From assembly GCA_017419895.1 (NCBI GenBank), contig JAFOKI010000023.1, forward strand, positions 1-5,394: a DNA stretch of 5,394 nt. Direction: 5' to 3'. The position numbers were made by a program, and so were the translations under genes. The stretch comes from Eubacterium sp. (lineage in GTDB: Bacteria > Bacillota > Clostridia > Peptostreptococcales > Anaerovoracaceae). Shown here piece by piece: positions 1-5,394 of this stretch (the stretch's first letter is position 1; each line of letters begins with the position of its first letter). Below the pieces are notes generated by a model. It saw only the letters and a program-made list of their open reading frames with translations. It was not told the origin of the DNA and made no database searches.

Positions 1-287
1 AAAGCGTGATACGCGCTTGTGAGAAGGGTGTAGTGTCGATGTAAAAACATTGGTAAAGATGTGTTTTGGATCCGCTCGGGACCGGGTTTCAGACAATTTG
101 ATAATATGAAGATTATCGGGAACGATTTCAACGATTATCGGATCCGGATCTGCTCCGCTGGAAATCATTGCCGGGTCCAGCGGCCGCAACTGTTGAAATT
201 GTTCCCTGGTTTTTTCTGTACTAGATATTTACGGGACAGTTTTCCCTGAACCCCCGCCTGAACCCCGCCCCAAAAGCAGCATATTTG
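1..287. other. Intergenic stretch with no supported gene
   Basis: No reading frame here is convincing. A GTG-started frame at 61-249 would encode 62 residues, but it has no good ribosome binding site, no recognisable domain and an uneven composition, so I do not call it. A short open stretch from the left edge closes with TAA at 42-44 and could be the tail of an upstream gene, but it is too short to judge. The stretch has a small direct repeat (GATTATCGG at 111-119 and 133-141) and a C-rich tandem repeat near its right end. No clear terminator, riboswitch core or tRNA was recognised. Confidence 0.5.
245..267. repeat. Two-copy C-rich tandem repeat
   Basis: CCTGAACCCCCG (245-256) is followed directly by CCTGAACCCCG (257-267), a head-to-tail duplication differing by one C. 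It lies about 20 bp upstream of the palindromic pair before the symporter promoter. No function is evident; it may be simple slippage. Confidence 0.6.
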
Positions 288-316
288 TTGTATACAAACA
301 AGTATTTTGTATACAT
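288..316. promoter_or_regulatory. Pair of TGTATACA palindromes (putative operators)
   Basis: Two copies of the perfect palindrome TGTATACA occur at 289-296 and 308-315, in the contexts TTGTATACAA (288-297) and TTGTATACAT (307-316). Their centres are 19 bp apart, close to two helical turns, and the second ends 12 bp before the -35 box at 328. GTATAC-centred palindromes are typical of some GntR-family (FadR/FCD type) operators; that assignment is inference, and no GntR gene lies in this window. The position would suit an activator or a repressor acting on the symporter promoter. Confidence 0.5.
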
Positions 317-327
317 CTTGTAATATG

Positions 328-356
328 TTGACAATGTCCCATAAATGTATTAAAAT
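328..356 (+). promoter_or_regulatory. Sigma-A type promoter for the AGCS symporter gene
   Basis: A perfect -35 box TTGACA (328-333) is followed by a 17-bp spacer and the -10 box TAAAAT (351-356). Transcription should start near 363, giving a leader of about 100 nt before the ATG at 464. Confidence 0.8.
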
Positions 357-383
357 CAGTACATTATTATATATAAATATGTA

Positions 384-445
384 ATCTGCGTTCTGAGGAG
401 TATTGGGATTGGAGTTTTTATCAATAAGAGGTATCGGACGCAGAT
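384..445 (+). promoter_or_regulatory. Structured 5' leader of the symporter mRNA
   Basis: ATCTGCGTTC (384-393) pairs with GGACGCAGAT (436-445): ten pairs with one G-U. Inside, TATTG (401-405) can pair with CAATA (422-426). The closing helix ends directly before the ribosome binding site (AGAAAGGA, 446-453). A glycine riboswitch was considered because it often precedes AGCS genes, but its conserved core was not seen. The element could be a small translational control structure of unknown type, or simply a stable leader. Confidence 0.4.
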
Positions 446-463
446 AGAAAGGAATTATTCTTT

Positions 464-1885
464 ATGGCTGGTTTTAATGAGAACATATTGGTGCCTATTG
501 ACAATTTTGTCTGGGGACCGTTCATGCTCGTCATTCTGGTGGGCACGGGCATCTTCCTGACTTTCAGGTGCGGGTTCCTTTCGTGGCGTACACTCGGATA
601 CGCAATCAAGTCGACGCTTTCGAAGGAAGCCAGACAGACGGAAGGTGAAGGAGACGTTTCGCCGTTTGCGGCGCTTTGTACGGCGCTTGCTGCCACTATC
701 GGTACAGGTAATATCGCCGGTGTCGCGGCCGCGCTCGCGACAGGCGGTCCCGGAGCCCTCGTATGGATGTGGATCTCGGCTGCGTTCGGACTCACATCGA
801 AATTCACAGAGTGCGCGCTGGCTCTCCGCTACCGTACAACAAACGATAAGGGCGAGATGCTCGGCGGACCGATGGTAACCATGGAAAGAGGTATTCCTGA
901 GGTCTACGGAGACGGAATGAAGAAATTCGGACGTGTGCTCGCGATACTGTTCGCGGTATTCGCGGTAATCGCTTCCTTTGGTATCGGAAACCTGACTCAG
1001 GGTGACTCGATCGCTTCCGCGTTCAACGATGTATCCGGAATCAGCAAATACGCAGTGGCCGCTGTAGTATTCGTACTCGTTCTTGTAGTAGTAATCGGCG
1101 GCATCCAGTCGATATCCAGGGTATCCTCACTCGTGGTACCGGTAATGGCTATCCTCTATTTCATATCAGCTCTTGTGGTTATCATCATCAACATCAGAAA
1201 CCTTCCGATGGCTATCGTGGATATGTTCCGCATGGCTTTCTCGGTACAGGCTGTCGGCGGAGGTATCGCAGGAAGCGTGGTCGCTTCGATGATGCAGGCA
1301 ATGCGGTTCGGCGTAGCCCGCGGATGCTTCTCCAATGAGGCCGGTATGGGTTCCGCTGCTATCGCTGCAGCCGCAACGACGAGCAAAGACTACATCAAAC
1401 AGGGTTACATCAGCATGACCGGAACATTCTGGGATACATTCATCGTTTGTTCGGTAACGGGCCTTTCGATCCTCACATCAGGCGTCATGAAAGACGTTGT
1501 CGTAGACGGGAAAGTCGTTCTGAAAGGCGCTCCGCTCACCATCGCGGCGTTCCGTTCGACACTCGGTGAGGCTGGCGCATGGATCGTTGCTATCTCGCTC
1601 GCTCTGTTCGCTTTCTCGACCATCCTCGGTTGGGAATACTACGGAGAGAAAGCTCTCGAGTATCTGACAAGAAGCACCGGCGTTTCAATGGCTTACAGAA
1701 TCGCGTTCTCTGCAGTTGCGTTCATCGGATGCATTTCCGGTTTCGAAATCGCCTGGAACCTTTCCGACATCTTCAACGCTCTCATGATCATCCCGAACGC
1801 GATCTGCATGATCATGCTCGTTGGACCACTTGTAAAAGACATGAAGACATTTGACCAGAAACGGCGTCTGCAGCCAAAGAACTGA
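464..1885 (+). CDS. Sodium:alanine/glycine symporter, AGCS family
   Basis: This 473-residue, full-length inner-membrane carrier is expected to import alanine and/or glycine with sodium. It has many hydrophobic segments. The family signature is visible as GGPGALVWMWISAAFG at residues 94-109. It is preceded by the conserved TALAATIGTGNIAGVA stretch (73-88). FSNEAGMGSA lies at 289-298, ILGWEYYGEKALEYL at 387-401 and WNLSDIFNALMIIPN at 431-445. The start is fixed by AGAAAGGA at 446-453, about 10 nt upstream of the ATG. It has its own promoter and terminator and converges on cysK, so it is a separate transcription unit. The family includes alsT, dagA and agcS; substrate choice (L-alanine, D-alanine, glycine, serine) cannot be read by eye. 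Family is near certain, substrate is not. Confidence 0.96.
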   Translation: MAGFNENILVPIDNFVWGPFMLVILVGTGIFLTFRCGFLSWRTLGYAIKSTLSKEARQTEGEGDVSPFAALCTALAATIGTGNIAGVAAALATGGPGALVWMWISAAFGLTSKFTECALALRYRTTNDKGEMLGGPMVTMERGIPEVYGDGMKKFGRVLAILFAVFAVIASFGIGNLTQGDSIASAFNDVSGISKYAVAAVVFVLVLVVVIGGIQSISRVSSLVVPVMAILYFISALVVIIINIRNLPMAIVDMFRMAFSVQAVGGGIAGSVVASMMQAMRFGVARGCFSNEAGMGSAAIAAAATTSKDYIKQGYISMTGTFWDTFIVCSVTGLSILTSGVMKDVVVDGKVVLKGAPLTIAAFRSTLGEAGAWIVAISLALFAFSTILGWEYYGEKALEYLTRSTGVSMAYRIAFSAVAFIGCISGFEIAWNLSDIFNALMIIPNAICMIMLVGPLVKDMKTFDQKRRLQPKN

Positions 1886-1923
1886 CGCGTCTCCGGTAAA
1901 TATTCAATACAACAAAAGCAACA

Positions 1924-1954
1924 AAAAGCCCTGAGGTTTTTCCTCAGGGCTTTT
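1924..1954. terminator. Bidirectional intrinsic terminator between symporter and cysK
   Basis: A perfect 13-bp inverted repeat, AAAAGCCCTGAGG (1924-1936) and CCTCAGGGCTTTT (1942-1954), flanks a five-T loop. The A-rich left side becomes a U tract when read on the minus strand, so it can end both the symporter mRNA and the metY-cysK mRNA. Confidence 0.92.
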
Positions 1955-2009
1955 GCTGTTAGGAGGCTGGTTATTACTCTGCAAATCTTGATATGAGACA
2001 TGATGAGCT

Positions 2010-2945
2010 TCAGGCTTCGGTAAACAGTGCCGTGGAATAGTATCTGTCGCCGCTGTCCGGAAGGAGCGCGACTATTGTCTTGCCCTTACTTTCGGGCTTT
2101 TTGGCTTCCTCGATAGCGGCGAAGAGCGCGGCTCCGGATGAGATGCCGACCGAGATGCCTTCTGTTTTCGCGAGGTATTTAGCGGCCGCGAAGGCGTCGT
2201 CGTTCGGGGCTTTGAATACTTCGTCGTAGACTGCTGTGTTTAGTACGTCCGGAACAAAGCCCGCGCCGATTCCCTGGATCTTGTGCGCTCCCGCTCTGCC
2301 TTCCGAGAGGACAGGGGAACTCTCCGGCTCGACTGCGATGACTTTTACGGACGGTTTCTGTTCCTTCAGGAACTCGCCCGCTCCTGTGACTGTTCCGCCC
2401 GTTCCGACGCCGGCGATAAATACGTCGACCGCGCCGTCGGTGTCGTTCCAGATCTCGGGACCTGTTGTGGCTTTGTGGATGGCGGGGTTCGCCGGGTTCA
2501 CGAACTGGCCGGGAATGAAGCTTCCGGGGATCTCAACCGCGAGTTCGTCCGCTTTTGCGATGGCGCCTTTCATCCCTTTCGCGCCTTCTGTAAGAACGAT
2601 TTCCGCTCCGTAGGCCTTCAGGATGTTTCTTCTCTCCACACTCATCGTCTCAGGCATTGTAAGGATTATTCTGTATCCTTTTGCCGCGGCAATCGCGGCG
2701 AGTCCGATCCCCGTGTTTCCGGAAGTCGGCTCTATGATCACAGAGCCTTCTTTCAGAAGCCCTTTTGCTTCAGCATCTTCTATCATCGCTTTCGCGATCC
2801 TGTCCTTTACGCTTCCCGCCGGGTTGAAATACTCAAGTTTTACGAGGAGCGTCGCTTCGAGACCAAGTTCCTTCTCTATATTAGTGACCTCTACGAGCGG
2901 TGTGTTTCCGATAAGTCCGAGTGTGCCTTTGTAAATGTTCGACAT
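2010..2945 (-). CDS. cysK: Cysteine synthase (O-acetylserine sulfhydrylase)
   Basis: This PLP enzyme makes L-cysteine and acetate from O-acetyl-L-serine and sulfide in the cytoplasm. The 311-residue length is normal. Visible motifs are GNTPLVEV at 13-20, NPAGSVKDR at 41-49 with the PLP lysine K47, the substrate loop TSGNTG at 74-79, the phosphate-binding glycine loop GTGGT at 181-185, a later SSGAA serine segment, and the C-terminal PDSGDRYYST typical of CysK. AGAAGG (2959-2954) sits 8 nt before the ATG. It lies 44 bp downstream of metY with no terminator between, so the two are probably one operon. In Bacillus CysK also acts as partner of the Rrf2 regulator CymR, relevant because an Rrf2 gene lies nearby; whether that holds here is inference. 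No cysE is in the window. Confidence 0.96.
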   Translation of the reverse strand: MSNIYKGTLGLIGNTPLVEVTNIEKELGLEATLLVKLEYFNPAGSVKDRIAKAMIEDAEAKGLLKEGSVIIEPTSGNTGIGLAAIAAAKGYRIILTMPETMSVERRNILKAYGAEIVLTEGAKGMKGAIAKADELAVEIPGSFIPGQFVNPANPAIHKATTGPEIWNDTDGAVDVFIAGVGTGGTVTGAGEFLKEQKPSVKVIAVEPESSPVLSEGRAGAHKIQGIGAGFVPDVLNTAVYDEVFKAPNDDAFAAAKYLAKTEGISVGISSGAALFAAIEEAKKPESKGKTIVALLPDSGDRYYSTALFTEA

Positions 2946-2989
2946 GATTTTTACCTTCTTTCTTTTTCAACAAAGCCTGACCGGCATTT

Positions 2990-4267
2990 TTAAATAGCAG
3001 CGAAGCCTTTTTCCAGGTCCGCGATTATATCATCGATATGTTCAGTTCCAATGGAGAGCCTGATAGTGTTCTGTCCGATGCCCTGCTCGGTGAGTTCCTC
3101 GTCCGAGAGCTGCGAGTGAGTCGTCGAAGCCGGATGGATGACCAGACTCTTGACATCTGCGACATTTGCGAGGAGTGAGAATATTTCCAGATTGTCGATA
3201 AATCTCCATGCTTCTTCGCGGCCGCCTTTGATTTCGAAAGTGAATATGGATGCTCCCCCGTTCGGGAAATACTTTTCGTACAAAGCGTGATCCGGATGAT
3301 CCGGGAGTGACGGATGATTCACTTTTTCTACAAGCGGATGTCCGCTGAGGTATTCAACGACCTTTTTGGTGTTTTCCGCGTGCCGCTCAAGCCTCAGAGA
3401 CAAAGTTTCGACTCCCTGAAGAAGCAGGAAAGCGTTGAACGGAGAGATCGCCGCGCCTGTATCTCTCAGGAGTATCGCGCGGATGAAGGTCACGAATGCC
3501 GCGGGACCTGCCGCCTCGGCAAACGATATTCCGTGATAGCTCGGATTCGGATCCGCAATAGCCGGATACTTGCCGCTCGCCTTCCAGTCGAATTTGCCGG
3601 AGTCGACGATTATTCCGCCGAGTGTGGTCCCATGCCCGCCGAGGAACTTTGTTGCCGAATGTACGACTATGTCCGCGCCGTGTTCTATGGGCCTGATGAG
3701 ATAAGGTGTGCCGAACGTGTTGTCGACGACGAGCGGGAGTCCGTATTTCTTCGCTATTTCGGAAACCGCGTCAATGTCGGGAATATCGCTGTTCGGATTG
3801 CCCAGGGTCTCGAGGTAAATCGCTCTCGTGTCATCCTCGATCGCGGCTTCGACAGCCGCAAGGTCGTGAGCGTCGACAAAAGTCGTCCTGATACCGTACT
3901 GCGGAAGGGTATGCGCGAGCAGGTTGTAGCTGCCGCCATAGATAGTCTGCTGAGCGACTATGTGTCCGCCGCCGGCAGCAAGAGCTTCCACCGTATATGC
4001 TATCGCTGCGGCTCCGGACGCGAGCGCGAGCGCCGCGGTACCGCCTTCCAGCGCGGCTATGCGTTTTTCAAGCACGTCCTGTGTCGAGTTGGTGAGTCTT
4101 CCGTAAATGTTCCCGGCATCCGCGAGGCCGAATCTGTCTGCCGCGTGTTTGCTGTTATGGAATACGTAGGATGTTGTCTGATAAATGGGGACAGCGCGCG
4201 AATCAGTTGTTGGGTCCGCCTGTTCCTGTCCTACGTGCAGCTGCAATGTTTCGAATTTGTATGTCAT
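2990..4267 (-). CDS. metY: O-acetylhomoserine sulfhydrylase (O-acetylhomoserine aminocarboxypropyltransferase)
   Basis: This is a Cys/Met-metabolism PLP enzyme that makes L-homocysteine from O-acetyl-L-homoserine and sulfide, the direct-sulfhydrylation route to methionine. It has 425 residues from the chosen start, matching MetY (about 430) rather than the shorter cystathionine synthases and lyases (about 380-400). Visible features are YGR at 55-57, TIYGG with Y110, VVDNTF with D182, and [10 protein letters not shown] with the PLP lysine K207. The insert GKFDW..NPSYHG typical of MetY follows, and RLSIGTEH stands near the C-terminus. The frame stays open upstream to an ATG at 4414, but AAGGAG at 4280-4275 lies 7 nt before 4267, and the extra 49 codons cover the attenuator, so 4267 is the start. 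It is the first structural gene of the operon with cysK, under a promoter, operator and leader described separately. Confidence 0.95.
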   Translation of the reverse strand: MTYKFETLQLHVGQEQADPTTDSRAVPIYQTTSYVFHNSKHAADRFGLADAGNIYGRLTNSTQDVLEKRIAALEGGTAALALASGAAAIAYTVEALAAGGGHIVAQQTIYGGSYNLLAHTLPQYGIRTTFVDAHDLAAVEAAIEDDTRAIYLETLGNPNSDIPDIDAVSEIAKKYGLPLVVDNTFGTPYLIRPIEHGADIVVHSATKFLGGHGTTLGGIIVDSGKFDWKASGKYPAIADPNPSYHGISFAEAAGPAAFVTFIRAILLRDTGAAISPFNAFLLLQGVETLSLRLERHAENTKKVVEYLSGHPLVEKVNHPSLPDHPDHALYEKYFPNGGASIFTFEIKGGREEAWRFIDNLEIFSLLANVADVKSLVIHPASTTHSQLSDEELTEQGIGQNTIRLSIGTEHIDDIIADLEKGFAAI

Positions 4268-4274
4268 TTTTGAT

Positions 4275-4280
4275 CTCCTT
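4275..4280 (-). promoter_or_regulatory. Ribosome binding site fixing the metY start
   Basis: AAGGAG on the minus strand, 7 nt before the ATG at 4267. It rules out the upstream in-frame ATG at 4414, whose codons would run through the terminator stem. Confidence 0.9.
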
Positions 4281-4308
4281 CCAAAGTCCGGTGTTCCGGT
4301 TATCCGAT

Positions 4309-4449
4309 CCGGGCTTATAAAAAGCCCGGCAGCTGTACGGCTTGCTCCCGGGCTGATGGCATTGAAGAGGTGCTTAGTGTCTACATCGTTCTTTTTCGGG
4401 GCGGCAGGACTCAAAGCCGTACGCCCCGGCCATATTGCAAGCCCGGGAG
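4309..4449 (-). promoter_or_regulatory. Putative Cys/Met transcription attenuator of metY-cysK
   Basis: Four segments in the transcript can pair in alternation. Segment 1 is CTCCCGGGCT (4449-4440), segment 2 AGCCCGGGAG (4354-4345), segment 3 CCGGGCTT (4329-4322) and segment 4 AAGCCCGG (4316-4309). Pairing 1:2 is 10 perfect base pairs (antiterminator), 2:3 forms the terminator, and 3:4 is 8 perfect pairs. Segment 1 begins 12 nt after the second codon of a Cys-Cys pair in the leader ORF, so a ribosome stalled there would leave it free. A second complementary pair, GTACGGCTT (4422-4414) with AAGCCGTAC (4343-4335), crosses 1:2. No T-box or SAM riboswitch core was seen. The pairings are read directly; the mechanism is inference from classic amino-acid attenuators. 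Confidence 0.72.
4319..4354 (-). terminator. Attenuator terminator upstream of metY
   Basis: On the minus strand AGCCCGG (4354-4348) pairs with CCGGGCT (4329-4323), with three more inner pairs (AGC 4346-4344 with GCT 4333-4331) beyond a G-G mismatch, and a run of five T (4323-4319). It lies 52 bp before the metY start, between its promoter and the gene, as expected of a conditional terminator. The U tract is short, so efficiency may be moderate. Confidence 0.7.
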
Positions 4450-4502
4450 TTCAGCATTCGGCAACACATCATGTAAGTCTGTCTGATGGTGTTTTCCAAC
4501 AT
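4374..4502 (-). CDS. Cys/Met-rich leader peptide of the metY-cysK operon
   Basis: This 42-codon ORF encodes a peptide starting MLENTIRQTYMMCCRM and ending ERCRH. It has five cysteines (residues 13, 14, 22, 33, 40) and five methionines (1, 11, 12, 16, 24), dense in the sulfur amino acids whose synthesis the operon serves. A full-consensus AAAGGAGG (4518-4511) lies 8 nt before its ATG, and the predicted transcription start is only about 25 nt upstream. An ATG at 4509 in another frame is 1 nt from the same site, too close to be used, and would give a peptide without cysteine. The ORF ends with TAA 20 nt before the terminator stem. I infer it is a regulatory leader peptide whose translation senses charged tRNA-Cys; a free function for the peptide cannot be excluded. 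Confidence 0.75.
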   Translation of the reverse strand: MLENTIRQTYMMCCRMLNSRACNMAGAYGFESCRPEKERCRH

Positions 4503-4510
4503 TGTCCATG

Positions 4511-4518
4511 CCTCCTTT
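4511..4518 (-). promoter_or_regulatory. Consensus ribosome binding site of the leader ORF
   Basis: AAAGGAGG on the minus strand. Spacing decides the frame: 8 nt to the ATG at 4502 (Cys/Met-rich peptide) against 1 nt to the ATG at 4509 (32-codon frame without Cys). Confidence 0.85.
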
Positions 4519-4533
4519 CGATTTATTAACGAC

Positions 4534-4562
4534 ACTATATCACTATTAACCTACTGTGTCAA
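4534..4562 (-). promoter_or_regulatory. Promoter of the leader-metY-cysK operon
   Basis: Read on the minus strand, a perfect -35 TTGACA (4562-4557) and a -10 TATAGT (4539-4534) are separated by 17 bp. Transcription should begin near 4527, giving a leader of about 260 nt before metY. Confidence 0.85.
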
Positions 4563-4572
4563 TAGGTAAATA
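4544..4572. promoter_or_regulatory. Inverted-repeat operator over the metY -35 box
   Basis: The core is ACCTACTG-TGT-CAATAGGT (4549-4567), arms of 8 bp with one mismatch around a 3-bp centre. After one mismatch on each side, four further symmetric pairs extend it to 4544-4572, so 11 of 13 arm positions match. The centre lies inside the TTGACA of the metY promoter, and the right end is 4 bp from the -35 region of the divergent Rrf2 gene. Size and ACC..GGT ends are in keeping with an Rrf2-family operator, and the neighbouring Rrf2 protein is the obvious candidate ligand. That assignment is inference. Confidence 0.65.
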
Positions 4573-4576
4573 AAAT

Positions 4577-4606
4577 TTGTTTTACCCATTCACATTGCGG
4601 TATAAT
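4577..4606 (+). promoter_or_regulatory. Promoter of the Rrf2 regulator gene
   Basis: A perfect -10 TATAAT (4601-4606) has a weak -35 TTGTTT (4577-4582) at 18 bp. The start of transcription should be near 4613. The -35 lies 14 bp from that of the divergent metY promoter, so one protein bound between them could affect both. Confidence 0.65.
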
Positions 4607-4622
4607 AGGCAATATAACAAAG

Positions 4623-4637
4623 AATGTGGATCACATT
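4623..4637. promoter_or_regulatory. Palindrome in the 5' leader of the Rrf2 gene
   Basis: AATGTG-GAT-CACATT is a perfect inverted repeat with a 3-bp centre, about 10 bp downstream of the predicted transcription start. It differs in sequence from the operator at 4544-4572. It could be an autoregulatory or second-regulator site, or a small RNA hairpin. Confidence 0.4.
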
Positions 4638-4682
4638 TCGCGCCGGCGAGCCCGGACGAATGCAACATAGGGAGGTATTTCC

Positions 4683-5087
4683 ATGATTTCAACAAGAGGA
4701 AGATACGCGCTCAGAGTCATGATCGACATGGCTGAAAATGATAACGGAAATTACATACCGCTGAAAGACATTGCGGCAAGGCAGGGAATATCCAAAAAAT
4801 ACCTAGAAATACTAATGAAAGACATGGTAGCAGGCGGTCTTGTCGAAGGATTGAGCGGAAGGGGCGGGGGATACCGGCTTCTCAGGAAACCGGAGGATTA
4901 TATCGTCGGCGAGATAATCGAGCACATGGAAGGAACGCTTGCGGCAGTTGCCTGCCTCGAAGACGGCGCTGCCGTGTGCCCAAGAGCAGCCGAGTGCAGG
5001 ACTCTCCCGCTTTGGTCGGAATACAACAAGCTCACACGGGATTTCTTCTACAGCAAGCGGTTGAGTGATTTGACAAAAAAGATCTGA
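4683..5087 (+). CDS. Rrf2-family transcriptional regulator with Fe-S type cysteine triad
   Basis: This 134-residue cytoplasmic DNA-binding protein has the standard length for Rrf2 regulators (IscR, NsrR, CymR). The N-terminus ISTRGRYALRVMIDMAE and the helix-turn-helix with wing (about 25-67, including LKDIAARQGISKKYLE and GRGGGYRL) are diagnostic. C91, C99 and C105 form C-x7-C-x5-C, matching the cluster-binding loop of IscR/NsrR and absent from Bacillus CymR. The histidine that follows the third cysteine in E. coli IscR is not present (L108 there), so a fourth ligand is unclear. GGGAGG (4670-4675) is 7 nt before the ATG. It is divergent from metY-cysK across a shared control region, which suggests it regulates sulfur amino-acid synthesis. 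Whether it behaves as an IscR, a CymR-like cysteine regulator or something else is undecided. Confidence 0.93.
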   Translation: MISTRGRYALRVMIDMAENDNGNYIPLKDIAARQGISKKYLEILMKDMVAGGLVEGLSGRGGGYRLLRKPEDYIVGEIIEHMEGTLAAVACLEDGAAVCPRAAECRTLPLWSEYNKLTRDFFYSKRLSDLTKKI

Positions 5088-5168
5088 CGGGCGGCGACTG
5101 GCAAACATTTCCAAATTGCGGTTTTGATTGCCAAAAGCTTATTATTGAGTAAAAGTGGCGACAAAAAA

Positions 5169-5199
5169 CTCGTGCCGGAGCGATCTGCCCCGGCACGAG
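5169..5199. terminator. Bidirectional terminator between Rrf2 gene and glgP
   Basis: CTCGTGCCGG (5169-5178) and CCGGCACGAG (5190-5199) form a perfect 10-bp stem with an 11-nt loop. On the plus strand only CTTT follows. On the minus strand the flanking A run (5163-5168) gives a T tract, so it is stronger for the phosphorylase transcript. Confidence 0.88.
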
Positions 5200-5218
5200 C
5201 TTTGTGATCCAATAACTA

Positions 5219-5394
5219 TCAGATGATCGGTTTCGTGTACCAGATGTAATTCGCGTAATCGCGTATGGAGCGGTCTGCTGAGAAGCGGCCGGACATCGCG
5301 ATGTTGGTGATTGACATGTGGTTCCAGCGGCGGCGGTCCTCGTACGCCTGCTGCATTTCTTCGTGGATGCGGCAGTACTCACCGAAGTCTTTCA
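5219..5394 (-). CDS. glgP: Glycogen/maltodextrin phosphorylase, C-terminal fragment
   Basis: The window edge cuts this gene; only the last 57 complete codons and the TGA (5221-5219) are present. Glycogen phosphorylase releases glucose 1-phosphate from alpha-1,4-glucans using phosphate and PLP. The visible end carries the family's C-terminal pattern: RRRWNHMSITNIAMSGRF at residues 20-37 of the fragment, then SADRSIRDYANYIW at 38-51, then a short tail KPII. The PLP lysine and active site lie outside the window. It converges on the Rrf2 gene with a shared terminator between and has no evident link to sulfur metabolism. Family assignment is strong; glycogen versus maltodextrin preference cannot be told. 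Confidence 0.9.
   Translation of the reverse strand, partial: KDFGEYCRIHEEMQQAYEDRRRWNHMSITNIAMSGRFSADRSIRDYANYIWYTKPII

Overview
The window looks like chromosomal DNA from an anaerobic member of the Bacillota (Clostridia). The Shine-Dalgarno sites are strong (GGAGG type), the promoters are sigma-A type, and the Rrf2 regulator carries a CPRAAECRTLPLW segment I associate with clostridial homologues. This is inference from style and gene content; genus cannot be read from the window. No mobile element, CRISPR array, rRNA or tRNA gene was seen.

Layout. Positions 1-287 hold no convincing gene. At 288-463 lie two TGTATACA palindromes, a near-consensus promoter and a structured 5' leader for a sodium:alanine/glycine symporter of the AGCS family (464-1885, +). 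A bidirectional terminator (1924-1954) separates it from a convergent sulfur-assimilation operon on the minus strand: metY (O-acetylhomoserine sulfhydrylase, 4267-2990), then cysK (O-acetylserine sulfhydrylase, 2945-2010). Divergent from metY is a 134-residue Rrf2-family regulator (4683-5087, +) with three cysteines placed like iron-sulfur ligands. A second bidirectional terminator (5169-5199) is followed by the last 57 codons of glycogen phosphorylase (5394-5219, minus).

The most interesting part is the 415-bp stretch between metY and the regulator. The metY promoter (TTGACA-17-TATAGT) is overlaid by a long inverted repeat centred on its -35 box. Its transcript opens with a perfect ribosome binding site and a 42-codon ORF containing Met-Met-Cys-Cys and five Cys and five Met in all. 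Just 3' of the Cys-Cys codons starts a 10-nt segment exactly complementary to the 5' arm of an intrinsic terminator lying before metY. This is the layout of a ribosome-mediated attenuator responding to cysteine (perhaps methionine) supply. None of this leader ORF or attenuator would be found by standard gene calling.

Working model: an Rrf2 repressor, possibly reading Fe-S or cysteine status, controls initiation of metY-cysK, and translation of the Cys/Met leader controls whether transcription continues into metY-cysK. MetY makes homocysteine from O-acetylhomoserine and sulfide; CysK makes cysteine from O-acetylserine and sulfide. The symporter and glycogen phosphorylase are neighbours in separate transcription units.
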